A stretch of DNA of 64,000 nucleotides from Microbacterium sp. TPD7012. Lineage in GTDB: Bacteria; Actinomycetota; Actinomycetes; Actinomycetales; Microbacteriaceae. A program made the translations under genes and the position numbers. Below the pieces are notes generated by a model. The model saw only the letters and a list, made by a program, of their open reading frames with translations, searched no databases and was not told where the DNA came from. Within the stretch, counting starts at the first letter, position 1; every line of letters begins with the position of its first letter. Location of the stretch: contig NZ_QDFV01000005.1 in the NCBI RefSeq assembly GCF_003075395.1, forward strand, positions 1 to 64,000, written 5' to 3'. Below are positions 18,790 to 26,752 of this stretch, piece after piece.

Positions 18790-20004
18790 ATGACGATCGA
18801 CCTCGAAGCGCTCTACATCGACCTGCACCAGCACCCCGAGCTCTCGTTCCAGGAGACGCGCACCGCCGGCATCGCCGCCGCCCACCTGCGCGATCTGGGC
18901 CTCGAGGTCGAGGAGGGCGTCGGAGTCACCGGAGTCATCGGAATCCTTCAGAACGGTGACGGCCCGGTCGTGTGGGTGCGGGCGGACATGGATGCGCTGC
19001 CCGTCGAGGAGCAGACCGGGCGGGCGTATGCGAGCACGGCGAAGGGCGTCGATCCCTCGGGCAACACCGTCCCGGTCATGCACGCCTGCGGGCACGACAT
19101 GCATGTCACCGCGATGATCGGCGCGGTCGAGAAGCTGGTCGCCGAGCGGGCCGACTGGTCGGGCACGCTCGTGGTGCTGATCCAGCCGGCCGAGGAGTAC
19201 GGCGCCGGCGCGCGGGCGATGCTCGACGACGGCCTCCTCGACCGCTACCCGAAGCCCGACATCGTGCTCGGACAGCACGTCACCCCGCTGCCCGCCGGGA
19301 TCATCGGCGTGCGCAGCGGTACGCAGATGGCGGCATCCGACGGTCTCACGGTGGTCCTGCACGGCCGGGGCGGCCACGGCTCCCGCCCTCACTCCACGAT
19401 CGATCCGGTCGTCATGGCCGCCGCGACCGTCATGCGACTGCAGACCATCGCCTCCCGCGAGATCGACCCGCAGGGCGTGGGCGTCGTGACGGTCGGCTCG
19501 ATCCACGCCGGCCTGAAGAACAACATCATCCCGGCCGAGGCGACGCTCGAGCTGAGCCTGCGCTACCCGAACGAGCAGGCCCGCGAGAAGGTGCTCGCGA
19601 GCGTCGAGCGCATCGTGCGCGCCGAGGCCCTCGCCTCCGGCGCGGAGCGCGAGCCCGAGATCCGCACGCTGCACACCCTGCCGGCCACCATCAACGACGA
19701 CGATGCCACGGCGCGCGTGACCGCGGCCCTGCAGCGCGCACTGGGCGAGGAATCCGTCATCGATCCCGGCATGTTCACCGGCAGCGAGGACGTCTCGTGG
19801 TTCGCGCGGGACGCCGGTGTGCCGCTGGTCTTCTGGTTCTGGGGCGGCGTCGACCCCGCGCGCTTCGCCGAGGCCGTCGAGGCCGGCCGACTGGACAAGG
19901 ACATCCCGACCAACCACTCGCCGTTCTTCGCCCCGGAGATCCACCCGACCATCGAGGTCGGCGTGACCGCGCTGTCGTCGGCGGCCCGCGAATTCCTCGG
20001 CTAG
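18790..20004 (+). CDS. M20 family amidohydrolase (amidase/carboxypeptidase)
   Basis: A 404-residue metal-dependent hydrolase of the M20D type (aminoacylase/indole-acetyl-amino-acid hydrolase-like). HQHPELSFQE is at 13-22, the metal-binding Cys100 and His102 are in HACGHDMHVTAMIG, and QPAEEYGAGARAML provides the catalytic glutamate. The dimerisation domain contains GRGGHGSRPH. The ATG lies seven bases after a TAGGCT box (18777-18782) that overlaps the tetR stop, so a leaderless internal promoter is likely in addition to read-through. The substrate is an N-acyl amino acid or peptide-like amide that cannot be specified. Confidence 0.88.
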   Translation: MTIDLEALYIDLHQHPELSFQETRTAGIAAAHLRDLGLEVEEGVGVTGVIGILQNGDGPVVWVRADMDALPVEEQTGRAYASTAKGVDPSGNTVPVMHACGHDMHVTAMIGAVEKLVAERADWSGTLVVLIQPAEEYGAGARAMLDDGLLDRYPKPDIVLGQHVTPLPAGIIGVRSGTQMAASDGLTVVLHGRGGHGSRPHSTIDPVVMAAATVMRLQTIASREIDPQGVGVVTVGSIHAGLKNNIIPAEATLELSLRYPNEQAREKVLASVERIVRAEALASGAEREPEIRTLHTLPATINDDDATARVTAALQRALGEESVIDPGMFTGSEDVSWFARDAGVPLVFWFWGGVDPARFAEAVEAGRLDKDIPTNHSPFFAPEIHPTIEVGVTALSSAAREFLG

Positions 20005-20010
20005 CCGCCC

Positions 20011-20991
20011 GTGACCGGGCACGAACCGAGAGGCCCTCTGCTCGTCGTCGGCGAGCTCTGCGTCGACCTGATCATCGAGGTGGATGACGAGATCCGCTTC
20101 GGGCAGCACGAGCAGATCGTTCCCCGCACGACGTTGACGATGGGCAGCTCGTCGGCGATCACGGCGTGCGGAGCCGCCGCCCTCGGCGTCGACACCCGAC
20201 TGATCAGCGTGCGCGGTGACGACACGTTCGGGCGCTTCCTCGACACCGAGCTGCGCGAGCGCCGGGTCGACACCGCCGGCGTTCGCGTCGACGCCGCGCT
20301 CCCCACCGGCGCATCCACGCATCTCACGCGGCCGAACGGCGATCGCGCCATCCTCACATCGATGGGCTCGATCGGCACTGTCCGGGCCGCCGACGTCACG
20401 GCCGACGACCTCGCCTCCGCCGCGCACCTGCATGTGGGCAGCTACTTCCTCCAGCACGACCTGCACGCCGAGGCACCCGCGCTCTTCCGCGCCGCTCGGG
20501 CGGCCGGGGTGACCACGTCACTCGACGGCAACTTCGACCCGGACGAGCGGTGGGGTTCCGGCATCCTCGACCTGATGCCGCACGTCGATGTCTTCTTCGG
20601 GAACGAGGAGGAATTGACCGGCATCACCCGAGCGGACGACATCGACGCGGCGATCGCCGAGCTCCTCGCGGTCATGCCGGAAAGCGCGGTCGTCGTCGCG
20701 AAGCTCGGTGCCGACGGCGCGGTCGCCGCCTGGCGCTCGGCCGAGGACATCGAGCGGATCCGCGCGAGCGTTCCGCCGCTCGACTCCGACCTCGTGGACA
20801 CCGTCGGTGCAGGCGACACGCTCGCGGCCGGCTTCCTCACCGCCCGCCTGCTCGACATGCCGGCCGACGACGCGATCGCGTTCGCCGTCGCCTGCGGAAC
20901 GGCGTCCACGCGGGGCCCCGGCGGGGTCGGCGCGCAGCCGGATCGCGCGACGGCCTTCGCGCTTGCGGCGCAGACCGCCGTCGTCCGCTGA
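20011..20991 (+). CDS. PfkB family carbohydrate kinase
   Basis: A 326-residue sugar/nucleoside kinase. The N-terminal GPLLVVGELCVDLIIEVDDE and the C-terminal signature DTVGAGDTLAAGF (Asp263 to Phe275; catalytic base Asp269) define the family. SLDGNFDPDERWG and FFGNEEELTGI are in the expected places. The GTG start is six bases after the amidohydrolase stop, with no clear ribosome-binding site, suggesting coupling. The phosphate acceptor is not deducible. Confidence 0.85.
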   Translation: MTGHEPRGPLLVVGELCVDLIIEVDDEIRFGQHEQIVPRTTLTMGSSSAITACGAAALGVDTRLISVRGDDTFGRFLDTELRERRVDTAGVRVDAALPTGASTHLTRPNGDRAILTSMGSIGTVRAADVTADDLASAAHLHVGSYFLQHDLHAEAPALFRAARAAGVTTSLDGNFDPDERWGSGILDLMPHVDVFFGNEEELTGITRADDIDAAIAELLAVMPESAVVVAKLGADGAVAAWRSAEDIERIRASVPPLDSDLVDTVGAGDTLAAGFLTARLLDMPADDAIAFAVACGTASTRGPGGVGAQPDRATAFALAAQTAVVR

Positions 20992-21003
20992 GACAGGTGG
21001 TCG

Positions 21004-21267
21004 TCAGAGGTGGCGGACGGTGATCGCCTCGCGTCCGTAGGTCTGCCGCGCGGTGCGCATGCAGCGTGAGCAGAGGATCTCGACGCGCCGGGGATGACCC
21101 TCGCCGCAGACGCAGTCGATCGTGACCCGCCACTTGGCCTTGCGTCCGCAGGCCTGGTAGGCCTCCTCGCCGCCGTGGTCGCATTCGCAGAGCTGACGCC
21201 CTCGGTCCATGCCGGGGAGTTCGCCGACGTCGACGACGCTCTCGGTCCCGACGCTCGCTGAAGTCAC
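21004..21267 (-). CDS. Small Cys-rich hypothetical protein, probable zinc ribbon
   Basis: An 87-residue protein with eight His/Cys residues arranged as CECDHGG, ACGRK, CVCGEGHPRR and CSRCMRT, which suggests two metal knuckles. No known family was recognised. The GTG at 21265-21267 has GGAAG about ten bases upstream; an internal ATG at 21208-21210 would give 68 residues but has no visible ribosome-binding site. It lies between pfkB (convergent, 12-bp gap) and a tetR gene (50-bp gap). Confidence 0.6.
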   Translation of the reverse strand: MTSASVGTESVVDVGELPGMDRGRQLCECDHGGEEAYQACGRKAKWRVTIDCVCGEGHPRRVEILCSRCMRTARQTYGREAITVRHL

Positions 21268-21317
21268 CAGGTGATGCTTCCAGGAGTCGCCCGTCGACCG
21301 CAAGAGCACTCGACGCC

Positions 21318-21896
21318 TCAGCGGGTCAGATACTCCAGGTGGAGTGCGAGCGAGGCCTCGAGCGTGTCGGTCTCTCCCGTGGATCGCAGGACCTGCACCC
21401 CTCCCTGGATGCCGGCGATGACGGATGCCGCGACCCGCGCGGCATCCGCGTCGGCCCGCGCCTCTCCGGCCCCCTGCATCGCGCGGATGCCGCGGGCGAG
21501 GCGCTCCCGCCAGTCGAGGAGCAGCGTGGAGATGACCTCGGCGGCACCGGGAGTCGACGCCTGGTCCATCAGCGCGGCAAGTGGGCAGTTGGCTCCCAGC
21601 GCGCGATAGCGGGAGACGACCGCCGTGCTCCACTGCTCCCAGCCGCTCCGGCTGGTGAGGTCGTCGAGCTGCGGCTGCTGATCGTCGATCACCCGATTGG
21701 CCTCGCGCCGGATGGCGGCGAGCAGCAGCTCCTCCTTGCCCGCGGGGAAATAGTGGAACAACTGCCCCTTGCTGGTCCCGGTCACCGCCCGGATGTCATC
21801 GAGGGTGATCTCGCCGGGGGCGTCGCTGCGCAGGTAGGCACCGGTCGCCTCCAGGATGCGCTCTCGAGTGGCACGGCCTTTCGCGGTGAGGGTCAT
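21318..21896 (-). CDS. TetR family transcriptional regulator
   Basis: A 192-residue regulator with N-terminal HTH GRATRERILEATGAYLRSDA ... GTSKGQLFHYFPAGKEELL. The C-terminal domain resembles the TetR_C_11-type regulators with ANCPLAALMDQ. GGGAG precedes the ATG. It is divergent from a short-chain dehydrogenase, with a perfect 22-bp palindrome between them, which it most likely binds to repress both genes. Confidence 0.9.
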   Translation of the reverse strand: MTLTAKGRATRERILEATGAYLRSDAPGEITLDDIRAVTGTSKGQLFHYFPAGKEELLLAAIRREANRVIDDQQPQLDDLTSRSGWEQWSTAVVSRYRALGANCPLAALMDQASTPGAAEVISTLLLDWRERLARGIRAMQGAGEARADADAARVAASVIAGIQGGVQVLRSTGETDTLEASLALHLEYLTR

Positions 21897-21914
21897 GCTC
21901 CCATCCTGCCCGCT

Positions 21915-21936
21915 TTCTGGACTCGCGAGTCCAGAA
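21915..21936. promoter_or_regulatory. 22-bp perfect palindromic TetR operator
   Basis: The half-site TTCTGGACTCG (21915-21925) is followed by its exact reverse complement to 21936. It lies 18 bases from the tetR start and 22 bases before the SDR start, upstream of the SDR -10 box TACCGT (21946-21951). It therefore covers the -35 region of the SDR promoter and would block transcription when bound. Confidence 0.8.
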
Positions 21937-21958
21937 TCTTCGGCGTACCGTCACCGGC

Positions 21959-22789
21959 ATGACAGACAGACTGCAGAACAAGACCGCTCTCGTCACGGGC
22001 TCGACGAACAACATCGGACGCGCCATCGCGTCCGCGTTGGCCGCAGAGGGCGCCCACATCATCGTCTCGGGGCGCGACGCCGATCGCGGTGCCGACGTCG
22101 TCCGGGAGATCCGCGACGCCGGCGGGCGAGCGGACTTCGTGCGCGCCGATCTCACCGGGGATCCGGCGGCCAGCGCCTCCCTCGCCACCGAGACGCTCGC
22201 GCTCACCGGCGGTCGTCTCGACATCCTCGTCAACAACGCCGGCGTCTACCCGCGGCACTCCACGGAGGATGCCGGCGACGACCTGTTCGACCTGATCTAC
22301 GGTGTGAATGTGAAGGCGCCGTTCCATCTGGTGCAGGCTCTCGTCGCGCCACTCACGAAGAGCCACGGCGTCATCCTCAACCTCGGCTCCTGGGTCGCGC
22401 GGCTCGCGGTGCCGTCGAGCCCGCTCTATTCGTCGTCGAAGGCGGCGATGGAGGCGCTGACGCGGGCCTGGTCCTCGGAGCTCGGGCCCCGCGGCATCCG
22501 AGTGGTGGGCGTCTCCCCCGGCGTGATCCGGCCGCTCGGCTCCGATCCGGACGCTCCGCACAGCGCCGACACGATGATGGCCGATGCTCCCGCGGGCCGC
22601 GCGGGCGAGGCGTCCGACATCGCCGCGGCAGCCGTCTACCTCGTCTCGGACGAATCGGTGTTCGTGCACGGCACGACGCTCGACGTCGACGGCGGACGTG
22701 CGAACGTCGCGATGTCGGCGGAGCGAGACGCCGACGTCGACGGCGGACGTGCGAACGTCGCGATGTCGGCGGAGCGAGACGCGGCCTGA
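21959..22789 (+). CDS. Short-chain dehydrogenase/reductase
   Basis: A 276-residue SDR with the nucleotide-binding motif TGSTNNIGRA (near residue 14), NNAG at VNNAGVYPR, and the catalytic Tyr/Lys in YSSSKAAM. It is an NAD(P)-dependent oxidoreductase of unknown substrate. The ATG lies seven bases after TACCGT, so the mRNA is probably leaderless and controlled by the upstream palindrome. The normal SDR ending LDVDGGRANV is followed by a 17-residue unit repeated twice (DVDGGRANVAMSAERDA), an in-frame tandem duplication that extends the C-terminus. Confidence 0.9.
   Translation: MTDRLQNKTALVTGSTNNIGRAIASALAAEGAHIIVSGRDADRGADVVREIRDAGGRADFVRADLTGDPAASASLATETLALTGGRLDILVNNAGVYPRHSTEDAGDDLFDLIYGVNVKAPFHLVQALVAPLTKSHGVILNLGSWVARLAVPSSPLYSSSKAAMEALTRAWSSELGPRGIRVVGVSPGVIRPLGSDPDAPHSADTMMADAPAGRAGEASDIAAAAVYLVSDESVFVHGTTLDVDGGRANVAMSAERDADVDGGRANVAMSAERDAA
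22682..22783 (+). repeat. 51-bp tandem duplication inside SDR gene
   Basis: Units 22682-22732 and 22733-22783 are identical except for the last base. Each encodes the 17 residues DVDGGRANVAMSAERDA. Because 51 is divisible by three the reading frame is kept. The near-identity indicates a recent slippage or unequal-crossover event. Confidence 0.95.
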
Positions 22790-22811
22790 CACCGACGGCC
22801 CCTCGGCCGGA

Positions 22812-23894
22812 TCAGCCGCCGATGGCGTTCATGCCGCGCGCCGGCTGCAGGAACGAGGGGTCGTCGATCGCGTGGCCGGGCAGCTTGCCGTGCACGCACG
22901 AGCGCAGCATCCCGGCGATCGCGTCGGCCCGCTGACCGGGGACGGCCCCTTCGCCGCGCATCACGGCGGTGAGGTCGTACTCGGCGTTCGAGAACAGGCA
23001 GTTTCGCAGCTGGCCGTCGGCCGTCAGCCGCAGCCGGTCGCAGGCGCCGCAGAACGGCGCAGTCACAGAGGCGATCACGCCGACCTCGTGCGGACCGCCG
23101 TCGATGCGCCACTTCTCGGCCGGTGCTCCACCGCGTCCGGGGACGGGGTCGAGCTGCCACCGCTCACCGAGCCTCTCGAGGATCTCCTCACGCGTCACCA
23201 TCGTGGAGCGATCCCAGGTGTGCCCGGCGTCCAGCGGCATCTGCTCGATGAAGCGCAGCTGCGCGCCGACCTCCATCGCGAACGCCACGAGATCGGTGAG
23301 CTCGTCGTCGTTCACGCCGCGCATCGCGACGGCGTTGAGCTTGAGAGGACGGAGTTCGGATGCCGCAGCGGCGGCGATGCCCTCGAACACGTCTTCGAGC
23401 CGGTCGCGACGGGTGAGGTCGGCGAAGCGCTGTCGGTCGACGGTGTCGATGCTGATGTTCAGACGCGTGAGGCCCGCGTCGATCAGGTCGGGGAGCTTCT
23501 TCGCGAGGCTGATGCCGTTCGTGGTCATCGCGACCTCGACCGGGCCGTCCTCTCCCTCGATGCGGGCGATCCGGCGCACGACGTCGACGATGTCGGCGCG
23601 CAGGAGCGGCTCGCCTCCGGTGAGCCGGAACGTGCGGATGCCGAGAGCGGCAGCCACCTCGGCCACTTCGACGATCTCGTCGGTGGAGAGGATGCTGGTG
23701 CGCGCGAGCCACTCGTTGCCCTGCTCGGGCATGCAGTAGGTGCAGCGCAGGGAGCAGCGGTCGGTCAGCGAGATGCGCAGATCGCGATGCACACGGCCGT
23801 GCGTGTCGACGAGCGCGCCGCTCGTCGGGACGGTTCCGGGCGCCGTGATGACCTCGGGCGCGCGGACGCCGATGACGACGGGCACGGCCGTCAT
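22812..23894 (-). CDS. moaA: GTP 3',8-cyclase (molybdenum cofactor synthesis)
   Basis: A 360-residue radical-SAM enzyme that starts molybdopterin synthesis from GTP. The SAM-cluster cysteines are C47, C51 and C54 (DRCSLRCTYCMP). The second cluster is C282, C285 and C299 (PFCGACDRLRL ... RNCLF). TGGEPLLR and the C-terminal double Gly needed for activity are present. The ATG at 23892-23894 has GAGGTG upstream and overlaps, as ATGA, the stop of a predicted 8-codon leader ORF. moaC and the other moa genes lie 7.6 kb away in this same region. Confidence 0.95.
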   Translation of the reverse strand: MTAVPVVIGVRAPEVITAPGTVPTSGALVDTHGRVHRDLRISLTDRCSLRCTYCMPEQGNEWLARTSILSTDEIVEVAEVAAALGIRTFRLTGGEPLLRADIVDVVRRIARIEGEDGPVEVAMTTNGISLAKKLPDLIDAGLTRLNISIDTVDRQRFADLTRRDRLEDVFEGIAAAAASELRPLKLNAVAMRGVNDDELTDLVAFAMEVGAQLRFIEQMPLDAGHTWDRSTMVTREEILERLGERWQLDPVPGRGGAPAEKWRIDGGPHEVGVIASVTAPFCGACDRLRLTADGQLRNCLFSNAEYDLTAVMRGEGAVPGQRADAIAGMLRSCVHGKLPGHAIDDPSFLQPARGMNAIGG

Positions 23895-23917
23895 CGCTTC
23901 ACCTCGCTCGTAGTCAT
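23891..23917 (-). CDS. Predicted leaderless 8-codon leader ORF before moaA
   Basis: Upstream of moaA on the minus strand the -10-like TAGTCT (23924-23929) is followed, after six bases, by an ATG opening an ORF for MTTSEVKR. Its TGA overlaps the moaA ATG (ATGA). The geometry equals that of the leaderless genes in this window, so translation could begin here and be coupled to moaA. The ORF also contains the moaA ribosome-binding site. It may be a regulatory leader peptide; function is inferred only. Confidence 0.45.
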   Translation of the reverse strand: MTTSEVKR

Positions 23918-23997
23918 CTTCCGAGACTAACCCGCGTCACGCCCTCGAGGGTAGGCGAGACCGCGACGACCGGCACATTGCCAGCGTCGCCGAGGGG

Positions 23998-24462
23998 TCA
24001 GGACGACGCCGTTTCGCCGGAGTCGCGCAGCGAGTGGATCATGCTGCGGAGGATCCTGCGCGCCTCCGCCTGTTCCCGCACGGACATCCCGCCCAGCATC
24101 CGGACCTCCACCGCTCGGACCGCAGAGCTCGCAGCCGCGAGCCGCTCCCGACCGACGGGCGTGAGCCGCGCGGGAAGCACCTTGCCCACGGGCGCCTCGG
24201 CGGGGCGCGTCACCGACCCGTCACGCTCCAGCGCCTGCAGCAGGACGTTCATCGACTGCCGGGTCACGAACGTGCCCCGTGCGAGTTCGGAATTCGAGAG
24301 CCCAGGGCGCTGCGCCAGCAGCTCGAGGCAGGCGTAATGGGTGACGGTCATGCCGAGCGGCCGCAGAACCGCCTCCATCTCGAAGCGCAGGGCGCTCGCG
24401 GCTTCCTTCAGCAGGTAGCCCAGGGAGGTCTCGAGGTCGACGCCCGCACGGTCTTGACTCAT
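23998..24462 (-). CDS. MarR family transcriptional regulator
   Basis: A 154-residue winged-helix regulator: LLKEAASALRFEMEAVLRPL, HYACLELLAQRPGLSNSELA, then FVTRQSMNVLLQALERDGSV as the recognition region, and the wing KVLPARLTPVGRERL. It is divergent from a glyoxalase-like gene, and the 59-bp gap is filled with TGTCAG/CTGACA half-sites that overlap its own start codon. Autorepression and control of the neighbour are likely. It is not obviously connected with molybdenum. Confidence 0.9.
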   Translation of the reverse strand: MSQDRAGVDLETSLGYLLKEAASALRFEMEAVLRPLGMTVTHYACLELLAQRPGLSNSELARGTFVTRQSMNVLLQALERDGSVTRPAEAPVGKVLPARLTPVGRERLAAASSAVRAVEVRMLGGMSVREQAEARRILRSMIHSLRDSGETASS

Positions 24463-24503
24463 GTCAGTATTCTGACATACACTGACATGTCAGATAACTG
24501 ACA
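24461..24503. promoter_or_regulatory. Cluster of MarR half-sites
   Basis: Three overlapping palindromes are built from one 6-bp half-site: ATGTCAGTATTCTGACAT (24461-24478), CTGACATGTCAG (24482-24493) and TGTCAGATAACTGACA (24488-24503). The first covers the marR ATG. Two regulator dimers could bind side by side, shutting both divergent promoters. Confidence 0.8.
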
Positions 24504-24521
24504 CAACGAAAGGACACGCTC

Positions 24522-24890
24522 ATGCCCGTCACCGGCCCCGATTTCCTCTCTCTCCAGGCTCGCGATCTCGCCGCTTCTCAGGCGTTCTACGAGAAGTACC
24601 TCGGTCTCGTGCGTTCCCCCGCGGGGCCGCCGCACGCGGTCGTGTTCGAGACGACCCCGATCGCCTTCGCACTGCGCGACGTGGTCCCCGGCACGGATCT
24701 GTCGTCCGGCGAGCACCCCGGCATCGGCGCGGCGATCTGGCTGCACGCCACCGACGTCCAGACGATCCACGACGCCCTCGTCGCCGACGGGCACACCATC
24801 GCCTCGGCGCCGATCGACGGGCCGTTCGGCCGCACGTTCACGTTCGCCGACCCGGACGGCTACCGGATCACGCTGCACGACCGCGCGTAG
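24522..24890 (+). CDS. VOC family (glyoxalase/bleomycin-resistance-like) protein
   Basis: A 122-residue single-domain protein with the beta-alpha-beta-beta-beta pattern of the vicinal oxygen chelate fold: LQARDLAASQAFYEKYLGL at the start and FADPDGYRITLHD at the end. GAAAGGA precedes the ATG. It is divergent from and probably controlled by the MarR regulator. Members detoxify or bind small hydrophobic or thiol-reactive compounds; the substrate here is unknown. Confidence 0.85.
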   Translation: MPVTGPDFLSLQARDLAASQAFYEKYLGLVRSPAGPPHAVVFETTPIAFALRDVVPGTDLSSGEHPGIGAAIWLHATDVQTIHDALVADGHTIASAPIDGPFGRTFTFADPDGYRITLHDRA

Positions 24891-24911
24891 CGCCCGCGGC
24901 TCGGATCGCTG

Positions 24912-25967
24912 TCAGCCGCCCGCCACGAACCGCACATCGGCGGGGTCGATGCGCAGCCGCAGCGGATCCCCCGGGGCGAGTCCCACGGCATCGGCGAGCG
25001 GCACGTCGACCTGGCAGTACGGCGTGTGCACCCGGATGCCGGCCAGCGTCGACTCGAGCCGGGTGACCTGCGTGCGCCACGCGGCGGCATCCGTCACCGC
25101 GTGATCGACGAGGCGCACATCCTGCGGGCGGAACACCGCTACCAGCGCTGCTCCGTCCGACGCGGCCAGCGCGCGCGACGCGGCATCCGCGCTCTCGAGG
25201 CGGAGCCCGTCGCTCGACCACCCGCCGTCCTGTGCGATGCCGACGACGCGATTGACGCCGGCGATGGAGGCGACGAAACCGGATGCCGGTGCCGCCAGCA
25301 CCTCGCGCACGGGCCCGCTCTGCGTCACGCGACCGGACTCGATCACGACGAGGCGCTCGGCGAGCGCGACGGCATCCGCCGCATCGTGCGTCACCGCGAT
25401 CGTCGTGGTCCCCGCGAGCTGGTCACGGAGCATCCGCCGGATCTCCCCTGCCGTCTCGGGGTCGAGCGCGACGAGCGGCTCGTCCAGGAGCACCGCACGC
25501 GGAGACGCGGCGAGCGCACGGGCGACGGCGACGCGCTGCCCCTCGCCGCCGGAGAGCTCTCGAGGCATGCGGTCCCCTGCTCCCGGAAGACCGACACGGA
25601 CGAGCCAGTCGTCCGCGGAGTCGCGCGCCGCGCGGGCGTCGACACCACCCGCACGCGGTCCGAAGGCCACGTTCTCGCGCACCGACAGGTGCGGGAACAG
25701 TCGCGCGTCCTGCCCGAGCAGCACGATGCCGCGACTCATGGGCTCCGTGCGCACACGCGGAGTCGCGACGCGATCGACGACCCTGCCTCCGACCGCGATC
25801 TCGCCGGCGGTCAGCGGCTCGAGCCCGGCGAGCGCCTGGAGGAGCGTCGACTTGCCCGCCCCGCTCGGCCCCATCACCGCGACCGTCTCGCCGGGGGCGA
25901 CCTCCAGGGCGACATCGACGGCGAAGTGCTCACGAGCGACGACCACGTGCGCACGCAGCCCGCTCAT
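24912..25967 (-). CDS. modC: Molybdate ABC transporter ATP-binding protein
   Basis: A 351-residue ATPase. Walker A is MGPSGAGKSTLLQ (residues about 32-44), the signature is LSGGEGQRVAVARAL, and Walker B is VLLDEPLVALD. After the nucleotide-binding domain a C-terminal TOBE-like domain (about residues 285-350, TQVTRLESTLAGIRVHT) is present, as expected for ModC. It overlaps the modB stop by four bases. With modA and modB it forms the molybdate importer feeding the nearby cofactor genes. Confidence 0.92.
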   Translation of the reverse strand: MSGLRAHVVVAREHFAVDVALEVAPGETVAVMGPSGAGKSTLLQALAGLEPLTAGEIAVGGRVVDRVATPRVRTEPMSRGIVLLGQDARLFPHLSVRENVAFGPRAGGVDARAARDSADDWLVRVGLPGAGDRMPRELSGGEGQRVAVARALAASPRAVLLDEPLVALDPETAGEIRRMLRDQLAGTTTIAVTHDAADAVALAERLVVIESGRVTQSGPVREVLAAPASGFVASIAGVNRVVGIAQDGGWSSDGLRLESADAASRALAASDGAALVAVFRPQDVRLVDHAVTDAAAWRTQVTRLESTLAGIRVHTPYCQVDVPLADAVGLAPGDPLRLRIDPADVRFVAGG

Positions 25968-26752
25968 CGCGCCGCCCCCGGTCGCCAGCCGCGCACCAGC
26001 AGCAGCACCGCGATGGCGGTGGCGAGGAGCAGCAGCGCGAGCGCGACCGCCGCCCCCTGCGACACCCCGGCGCCGTTGAACGCGGTGTAGATCGCGAGCG
26101 GCATGGTCTGGGTGACGCCCGGGCGGTTGCCGGCGAACAGCGCGGTCGCCCCGAACTCGCCGATGGCGCGGGCGAAGCACAGCACGATGCCCGCCACGAT
26201 GCCGGGCGCCGCGAGCGGCAGGGTGATGCGGCGGAGGATCGTCCACCGCCCCGCACCGAGCGCCGCGGCCGTGCGCTCGTAGTCGACGCCGGAGGTGCGC
26301 ACCGCGCCCTCGACGGCGAGCACCAGGAACGGCAGGGCGACGAAGGTCTGCGCGAGCACGACAGCGGGGGTGCTGAACGACAGCCCGAGGCCGCCGAGCC
26401 ATCCGGCGCGTCCGAACAGGTACAGCAGTGCGACGCCGCCGACCATCGGGGGAAGGACGAGCGGAACTGTCACCGCGGCGCGGAGCACGGCCGCCAGGCG
26501 AGGGCCCGAGCGGGCGATGTACAGGGCGAGCGGCACGCCGACGACGACACACAGCAGCGTGGCGACGAGTCCGGTGACGAGCGACAGCGTGAGCGCCGAG
26601 AGCGCGGCCTCCGAGGTGACGTCCGCGATGAACGTCGACCACTGCACGCGGGCGACGAGCGCGGCGAGCGGAACGATCAGGAGAGCCAGTCCGACGAAGG
26701 CGGGGACAGCGAGCGCGCGGGGCGCGTAGCCCTGCGCGCCGGCCGGACTCAT
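25964..26752 (-). CDS. modB: Molybdate ABC transporter permease
   Basis: A 262-residue permease with five to six transmembrane helices. VPLVLPPMVGGVALLYLFGR and the EAA-loop region YERTAAALGAGRWTILRRIT followed by LPLAAPGIVAGIVLCFARAI are typical of ModB. The C-terminus FGATALFAGNRPGVTQTMPL also matches. Both ends overlap neighbours as ATGA (26749-26752 and 25964-25967), so modA, modB and modC are translationally coupled. Confidence 0.93.
   Translation of the reverse strand: MSPAGAQGYAPRALAVPAFVGLALLIVPLAALVARVQWSTFIADVTSEAALSALTLSLVTGLVATLLCVVVGVPLALYIARSGPRLAAVLRAAVTVPLVLPPMVGGVALLYLFGRAGWLGGLGLSFSTPAVVLAQTFVALPFLVLAVEGAVRTSGVDYERTAAALGAGRWTILRRITLPLAAPGIVAGIVLCFARAIGEFGATALFAGNRPGVTQTMPLAIYTAFNGAGVSQGAAVALALLLLATAIAVLLLVRGWRPGAAR

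Noticed and set aside
23895..23997. Molybdenum-cofactor riboswitch before moaA
   Set aside because: No multi-stem structure resembling it was seen, and the -10 box lies only 30 bases from the moaA start, leaving no room for such an RNA.
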